DNA from: Verrucomicrobiota bacterium
GTDB lineage: Bacteria; Verrucomicrobiota; Verrucomicrobiia; Limisphaerales; JAGWYX01
Assembly (NCBI GenBank): GCA_018969165.1
Contig: JAGWYX010000078.1
Span: 1 to 9,791, forward strand
Length of the DNA: 9,791 bases
Reading direction: 5' to 3'
Shown here: piece by piece, positions 5,770-9,791 of the stretch
How the letters are laid out: every line of letters begins with the position of its first letter
Position numbering within the stretch: the first letter of the stretch is position 1
Translations under genes and position numbers: made by a program
Notes under the pieces: model-generated
Seen by the model: the letters and a program-made list of their open reading frames with translations, nothing else
Told to the model about the DNA's origin: nothing
The model's database searches: none

Positions 5770-6893
5770 GAATCCTCGAGCTGGGCAAGTTTTACTGGCC
5801 GCACCGCGGGGGAATCGAGACTTTGCTGCGCGCCTGGTGCGAGGGTTTTGCCCGCCGCGGGGCCGAAGTCGATTGCGTGGTGGCAAACCAAGGCCTGCGC
5901 AGCGCGCACGAAACCATCAACGCTATCCGCGTCCACCGCCTCGGCACCTTTGGCAGTTGCTGGTCCACCTCGATCTGCCCGACTTACCTCGACAGCACCC
6001 GGCGCTACCCGGCCGATCTCTGGCACGCCCATTTCCCCAATCCGCTGGCGGACCTGGCCTGCCTGCGCGGCCAGCCGACGACGCCCCTGGTGCTGACCTA
6101 CCACAGCGACGTGGTGCGGCAGGCCAGGTCCATCCGACTTTACCAGCCGATCCTGACCCGGCTGCTGGAACGCGCCACCCGAATTGTCGTGGCGACCCCC
6201 CGGCACCTCGAGTGCTCGGCCTGGCTGCCACCCTACGCATCCAAGTGCGCAGTGATCCCCTTTGGCATCGACCTGGCCCGCTTCGAACCGACGGAGCCCA
6301 TGCGACAACGGATCGGCGAATTGCGGTCCGCGGCGGGCGGCCGCTCAATTTTGCTTACCGTCGGCCGTTTGGTGGGGTATAAAGGCCAGCGTTATTTGAT
6401 CGAAGCGGCGCGGGACCTTGACGTGATCGTGTGGCTGGTGGGGACCGGACCGTTGGAATCGGAACTGCAAACGCTGGCCCGGGGACTGAGACTGGGGTCG
6501 CGGGTGCGGTTCTGGGGCTCTGTGGACGACGCGGAATTGCCGGCATTGCTGCATGCGTGCGACGTGTTCGTGTTGCCCTCGATCACGCCCAACGAGGCCT
6601 TCGGCCTGGTGCAACTCGAGGCCATGGCCTGCGGCAGACCGGTGGTCAGTTGTGCCCTGCCGTCCGGCGTGCCATTTGTCAATCGGAACGGCGTGACCGG
6701 GCTGGTGGTGCCGCCGGCAGACGCGGCAGCCTTGACCGAGAGCCTGCGACGGCTGCTGGCGGACCCCGGCTGGCGCGGGCAACTCGGCGCCGCGGGCCGC
6801 GCACGGGTGGAAGCAGAATTTGCGGAAGGCGTAATGGTGGAGCGTTACTGGCAGTTGTTCACAGACCTGCTGAGGTCGGCACGCCCGGCATGA
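5766..6893 (+). CDS. GT4-family glycosyltransferase (second in glycan operon)
   Basis: 375 residues. The N-terminal half opens MRILELGKFYWPHRGGIETL, with DLWHAHFPNPL (84-94) and LTYHSDVV (110-117), a typical GT4 acceptor domain. The C-terminal half has VGRLVGYKGQRYLIEA (199-214), WLVGTGPLE (223-231) and the EX7E motif EAFGLVQLE (E277 and E285) then AMACGRPVVS. Pattern and length fit mannosyl- or rhamnosyl-type transferases of polysaccharide assembly; the exact donor is unknown. The start is GTG 5766, supported by GGAGG 6 nt upstream and by the 4-nt GTGA overlap with the preceding gene. Its own stop overlaps the next gene by ATGA. It differs strongly from its neighbour outside the shared motifs, so this is not a recent duplication. 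Confidence 0.92.
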   Translation: MRILELGKFYWPHRGGIETLLRAWCEGFARRGAEVDCVVANQGLRSAHETINAIRVHRLGTFGSCWSTSICPTYLDSTRRYPADLWHAHFPNPLADLACLRGQPTTPLVLTYHSDVVRQARSIRLYQPILTRLLERATRIVVATPRHLECSAWLPPYASKCAVIPFGIDLARFEPTEPMRQRIGELRSAAGGRSILLTVGRLVGYKGQRYLIEAARDLDVIVWLVGTGPLESELQTLARGLRLGSRVRFWGSVDDAELPALLHACDVFVLPSITPNEAFGLVQLEAMACGRPVVSCALPSGVPFVNRNGVTGLVVPPADAAALTESLRRLLADPGWRGQLGAAGRARVEAEFAEGVMVERYWQLFTDLLRSARPA

Positions 6894-7957
6894 GAACCTA
6901 TTTCACCCTCCTGGTGTTGTCCGCCGTGGCCACCTTCTTGAGCACCCCCCTGGTGCGTTGGTTGGCCTACCGGTGGGGCGCCCTGGACCTGCCCAATGAG
7001 CGGAAGATTCACACCCAACCGATGCCCCGCCTGGGCGGGCTGGCGGCTTATGCCGGTTTTTGGTGCCCGTGGGTGGGCTTTTACATCCTCAATAACCGGG
7101 TGACGGAGGCGTTCAGAAATTACGAGAAGCTCTCCCTGACCCTGTGGCTGGGCGCCTCCGCCATGCTGGCCCTGGGAGTCTGGGACGACATCAAGGGCGT
7201 GCGCGCGATCAAGAAACTGGTCCTGCAGTGCCTGATCGCCGTCGGCCTGTTCCTCGGCGATTTTCGCATCACCACGCTGAGCAATCCCTTCGGCGCGCCC
7301 TGGCAATTGGGGTGGCTATCGCTGCCGGTGTCGGTGCTCTGGATCGTGGGTGTCACGAACGCGATCAACCTGCTGGATGGCATCGACGGCTTGGCGACCG
7401 GGGTGACGGCCTGCATCGCGCTGGCCCTGGCTTTGATCAACGTCTTGGGCGGAAATATCATCGTCGCTCTGCTGACGCTCTGCCTGGCCGGCGCTTGCCT
7501 CGGCTTCCTGCCCTTCAACTTCTCACCGGCCCGCATCTTTCTGGGCGACAGCGGCAGCCTGTTCATCGGGTTGATGCTGGCGTGCATCGGGATTCTGTCG
7601 TTGTTCAAGGCGGCCACCGCGACGTTTGTATTGGCGCCGTTGATCCTGTTTGGGCTGCCATTGTTCGACACGGTGTCCGTGGCGATCGGGCGGCTGGCAC
7701 GCGGCGTTCCGCTGTTCCAGGCCGACAAATCCCACGTGCATCACCGGCTGTTGCGCCTGGGCATGAACCAGCGTCAGGCCGCTTACCTCCTCTACAGCGT
7801 GACCCTGCTGCTGGGCGGCGCCGCGGTCGTTCTGAGCGTGCTCCAATCGCCCCAAACCTTGCTCCTGGGTTGCGCCCTCGTGCTGGGGCTGGCGGCCATC
7901 ATCTGGCGAGCCTGGCGCCTGCGTCTCGCCGGCCCCTCCCGACCCCCAGCCGCCTAA
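6890..7957 (+). CDS. wecA: WecA/MraY-family polyprenyl-phosphate N-acetylhexosamine-1-phosphate transferase
   Basis: 355 residues, mostly membrane, with about ten to eleven hydrophobic segments. Signature motifs appear in order: LDLPNERKIHTQPMPRLGG (32-50), VWDD (97-100), NAINLLDGIDGLATG (157-171), FLGDSGSLFIG (217-227) and the cytosolic HVHHR (282-286). The HxHHR loop and RKxH motif indicate WecA/TagO-type enzymes rather than MraY. Reaction: transfer of an N-acetylhexosamine-1-phosphate from UDP-sugar to undecaprenyl phosphate, the first step of O-antigen, enterobacterial common antigen or teichoic-type glycans. ATG 6890 overlaps the preceding stop by ATGA; a GAGGT lies 13 nt upstream. The frame is open further upstream to 6431, but that part lies over the preceding glycosyltransferase and the membrane protein clearly begins at 6890. 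The two preceding glycosyltransferases are natural next-step enzymes. Confidence 0.93.
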   Translation: MRTYFTLLVLSAVATFLSTPLVRWLAYRWGALDLPNERKIHTQPMPRLGGLAAYAGFWCPWVGFYILNNRVTEAFRNYEKLSLTLWLGASAMLALGVWDDIKGVRAIKKLVLQCLIAVGLFLGDFRITTLSNPFGAPWQLGWLSLPVSVLWIVGVTNAINLLDGIDGLATGVTACIALALALINVLGGNIIVALLTLCLAGACLGFLPFNFSPARIFLGDSGSLFIGLMLACIGILSLFKAATATFVLAPLILFGLPLFDTVSVAIGRLARGVPLFQADKSHVHHRLLRLGMNQRQAAYLLYSVTLLLGGAAVVLSVLQSPQTLLLGCALVLGLAAIIWRAWRLRLAGPSRPPAA

Positions 7958-7973
7958 AAGCCCCTTCTAAACC

Positions 7974-9191
7974 ATGCTCGAACTGGAAGCCGCCCAGCAA
8001 CGCATCCTCTCGGCCCTCCGTCCGCTCGGGGTCGAATCCGTCTCCTTGCCGGCCGCCGCCGGACGATACCTGGCCCAAGCCATCCACTCGCCAATCGATC
8101 TACCCGTGTTTGACAATTCGGCCGTGGACGGCTACGCGGTGCAAGCCCAGGACCTGGCCGGCGCCAGCGCCAGTCACCCGCTTCCCTTGCGCTGCATGGG
8201 TCAGGTGGCTGCCGGTGAAATCTTCCCGCGTCCCATCACGGGTGGAACGTGCGTCCGAGTCTTCACCGGCTCCACCCTGCCGGCGGGCGCGGACGCCGTC
8301 GTGATGCAGGAGGACACGCGCCTGGAGCCGGCGGCGCCGGAGTCGGTCCGGTTCCTGGACGCGCCCAAACCAGGGGAAGGGATTCGTCGGCGCGGTGAAG
8401 ACGTGCGGAGCGGGACACTCCTGGCCGCATCCGGCCAGCGCGTCACGGTCGGATTGACGGCCCTGCTGGCGGCCGCCGGGTTGAGCACGCTCAAGGTAGC
8501 AAGGCAGGTAACCGCGGGGGTGCTGGCCACCGGCAGCGAGTTGCAGGAAAGCGGTCAGGCGCTGCGCCCGGGACATATCTACGAAAGCAACCGGGTCGCC
8601 TTGCTGGCCCTGCTGAGTCGAGCCGGCGTCGTCGCGCGCCAATATCCGCTGGTGCCCGACACGCTGGAGGCGACCCGCGCAGCGTTGCAGCAGGCACTGG
8701 CGGAGAACGACTTGGTCCTCTCGTCCGGTGGGGCGTCCGTTGGCGAGTTGGATTTCCTCAAAGCCGCGTTCCAGGCCATCGGCGGGCAAATCGACTTCTG
8801 GCAAGTCGCGATCAAACCGGGAAAGCCTTTCCTGTTCGGCCGACATGGCCAGAAGTTCCTCTTCGGCTTGCCGGGCAACCCCGTGTCGGCGCTGGTCAGT
8901 TTCATCCTCCTGGTGCGGCCAGCGCTGGATCGATTGCAAGGCGCGCGCGAGGTGAGCGCGCCCAAGCGCCTGGGAACCCTCGGTGAGACCCTGAGCAACC
9001 CCGCCAATCGCCGTCATTTCGTGCGTGTCCGCATCGATGCGACGGGCACGGTCTGGTCAGCGGGCGCACAAACCTCGCACGGACTCCGCTCGCTGGCGGC
9101 GGCGGATGGTTTGGTGGAGGTCCCCGCCCAGGGCGCTTTGTCGGCCGGGACGCTGGTGCGCGTCATCGGAGTCAATCCTGATAATTGCTAG
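7974..9191 (+). CDS. moeA: Molybdopterin molybdenumtransferase MoeA
   Basis: 405 residues, close to the usual MoeA length of about 410. The N-terminal domain has PVFDNSAVDGYAV (44-56) and PKPGEGIRRRGEDV (131-144). The MoaB/Mog-like domain has ATGSEL (185-190), SSGGASVGELDFL (250-262), KPGKP (281-285) and GLPGNPVSA (298-306), the residues around AMP-molybdopterin and molybdate. The C-terminal beta domain (about 330-402) is complete. MoeA inserts molybdate into adenylylated molybdopterin in the cytosol. It follows the WecA-like gene by only 16 nt with no visible Shine-Dalgarno or terminator between, so co-transcription with the glycan genes is likely although the pathway is unrelated. Its pathway partners xdhC and mocA are about 5 kb away on the other strand. 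The TAG stop is formed by the repeat module CTAGCGAGG at 9188. Confidence 0.96.
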   Translation: MLELEAAQQRILSALRPLGVESVSLPAAAGRYLAQAIHSPIDLPVFDNSAVDGYAVQAQDLAGASASHPLPLRCMGQVAAGEIFPRPITGGTCVRVFTGSTLPAGADAVVMQEDTRLEPAAPESVRFLDAPKPGEGIRRRGEDVRSGTLLAASGQRVTVGLTALLAAAGLSTLKVARQVTAGVLATGSELQESGQALRPGHIYESNRVALLALLSRAGVVARQYPLVPDTLEATRAALQQALAENDLVLSSGGASVGELDFLKAAFQAIGGQIDFWQVAIKPGKPFLFGRHGQKFLFGLPGNPVSALVSFILLVRPALDRLQGAREVSAPKRLGTLGETLSNPANRRHFVRVRIDATGTVWSAGAQTSHGLRSLAAADGLVEVPAQGALSAGTLVRVIGVNPDNC

Positions 9192-9321
9192 CGAGGAGCG
9201 CCTCAGACCTCCGAGCTGTCGGGTCTCGCGGATGCGGACCGCGAGTTGTCCTCCACTCGCAAGGCGTCGGCACGAAATCGGCAGGAGGATGTTCACTGGT
9301 CCGTGGCAACCCGGGGCCGCT
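9188..9321. repeat. Dispersed intergenic element, copy B
   Basis: Starts with CTAGCGAGG, whose TAG is the moeA stop, and its core 9199-9319 aligns ungapped with 2824-2944 (about 82% by hand). The hairpin is CTCGCGG-atgcgga-CCGCGAG (9225-9245), with one pair reversed relative to copy A and an identical loop. Copy B is not followed by the leader-like sequence that adjoins copy A, so the two segments are separable. Confidence 0.75.
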
Positions 9322-9362
9322 GCGGCTTGAGACAAGCCGCGGTCCGGAGGCCCGACCTCCGG
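9322..9362. terminator. Two tandem perfect hairpins downstream of moeA
   Basis: GCGGCTT-gagac-AAGCCGC (9322-9340) and CCGGAGG-cccga-CCTCCGG (9344-9362) are both 7-bp perfect stems with 5-nt loops, 3 nt apart, in the convergent gap between moeA and the minus-strand gene. There is no T-run on either side, so they are not classic intrinsic terminators. They could still protect the 3' ends of convergent transcripts. Confidence 0.4.
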
Positions 9363-9414
9363 TCATCTCCTGCCCTCCCGCTTCAATCGGATGGTCCCCC
9401 TTTAAAACAGGCTC

Positions 9415-9791
9415 TTAGAAGCGGGGACGGGGGATATCCAACAGGACCGGTTTGGCCTGGTTGAACGGGGACTCGACTGAAGGCGAGGCGATGACGGGGG
9501 AAAGGCTGGAGGGTCCGACCGACTTGGTGTCCAGGACCCCGAAGCCGTTGATCGCCGCATCCCCGCCGAGCCCGTTTAAACTCGGGAGTTGAACCTGAAC
9601 CGGTTTGCCGGCAATCGAGCCAACTGGTCCGCCGGTGGGGACGACGGGGCTCATGGTGGACCGTGTCTGGTCAATCGGCGAATTGATCGGGTCGCTCAGG
9701 GTCGAGAGCACGGGCGGGGCGCCCAGCACGGGCGCGCCTCCGGGCAGGATCAACTTCCGAAACTCGGCGTCGCTGGACTTAAGGCGTGCGG
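9415..9791 (-). CDS. Pro/Ser-rich hypothetical protein, C-terminal part (5' end outside window)
   Basis: The frame is open from the right edge to TAA at 9415-9417, at least 125 residues. A TTG at 9753 could start it, but the frame continues upstream without a stop (A-R-L-K-S-S-D-A-E-F-R-K), so I treat it as truncated. The visible part is low in charged residues and rich in Pro, Gly, Ser and Val, with repeated short P-V/P-S turns (LPGGAPVLGAPPVL, SPVVPTGGPVG), and ends in LLDIPRPRF. It looks like an extended or disordered tail of a larger, perhaps envelope-associated, protein. No family is recognised. It converges on moeA. Confidence 0.55.
   Translation of the reverse strand, partial: ARLKSSDAEFRKLILPGGAPVLGAPPVLSTLSDPINSPIDQTRSTMSPVVPTGGPVGSIAGKPVQVQLPSLNGLGGDAAINGFGVLDTKSVGPSSLSPVIASPSVESPFNQAKPVLLDIPRPRF

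Noticed and set aside
4378..5886. Long minus-strand open frame of about 502 codons
   Set aside because: Antisense to the first GT4 gene, whose motifs are unambiguous; low-complexity translation.
7144..8304. Plus-strand open frame of about 386 codons spanning two genes
   Set aside because: Overlaps the WecA-like and MoeA genes in another frame; Arg/Pro-rich with no domain.
1..9791. CRISPR array, tRNA, rRNA, IS element or prophage genes
   Set aside because: No regularly spaced repeats, no cloverleaf with a recognisable TPsiC arm, no transposase or phage protein seen on either strand.

Overview
The window is high-GC bacterial DNA with typical chromosomal genes. The best taxonomic hint is the orphan pseudopilin at 3224-4054. 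Its FTLIE cleavage site, long uninterrupted hydrophobic helix and C-terminal H...DG and RWNNDNQPH block are a style I associate with Verrucomicrobiota, where such proteins form very large paralogous families. Several genes also lack a clear Shine-Dalgarno sequence, and the intergenic DNA is rich in repeats and palindromes. The assignment is an inference; there is no marker gene here.

Layout. (1) 3-482 (+) is the 3' end of a protein of unknown function. (2) 498-2793 (-) reads xdhC, then a mocA-like nucleotidyltransferase overlapping it by 11 nt, then, 183 nt further on, a small secreted Cys-rich protein. The first two form a molybdenum-cofactor maturation pair that matures and loads molybdopterin cytosine dinucleotide for xanthine dehydrogenase-family enzymes. 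No such enzyme is in the window. (3) 2794-3223 is gene-free and repeat-rich. (4) 3224-4054 (+) is the pseudopilin. (5) 4055-4566 is gene-free and packed with inverted repeats, including a 31-bp hairpin with T-runs on both sides. (6) 4567-9191 (+) is a tight cluster: two GT4 glycosyltransferases, a WecA-type polyprenyl-phosphate sugar-1-phosphate transferase (joined by 4-nt GTGA and ATGA overlaps), then moeA after a 16-nt gap. The first three fit initiation and extension of a lipid-linked surface glycan. MoeA (molybdate insertion) is functionally linked to the divergent xdhC-mocA pair but sits in the glycan operon. (7) 9192-9414 is a convergent intergenic repeat. (8) 9415-9791 (-) is the 3' end of a Pro-rich protein.

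The most interesting signal is outside the genes. Two 98-nt stretches, upstream of the Cys-rich gene (1012-1109) and upstream of xdhC (2957-3054), align without gaps at about 70% identity. They keep the same base-paired architecture: a closing stem with one compensatory pair change, and a 7-bp hairpin whose three differences all stay paired only as minus-strand RNA, through G-U wobbles. In the first copy the closing stem buries the likely ribosome-binding site. This looks like a cis-regulatory leader RNA or a mobile relative of one. Separately, a 121-nt intergenic element (2824-2944 and 9199-9319, about 82% identical by hand alignment) also carries a compensatory change in a hairpin. A short CTAGCGAGG / AGCGAGGCGC module recurs only between genes and supplies the stop codon of two of them. 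All alignments were done by eye; no database was searched.
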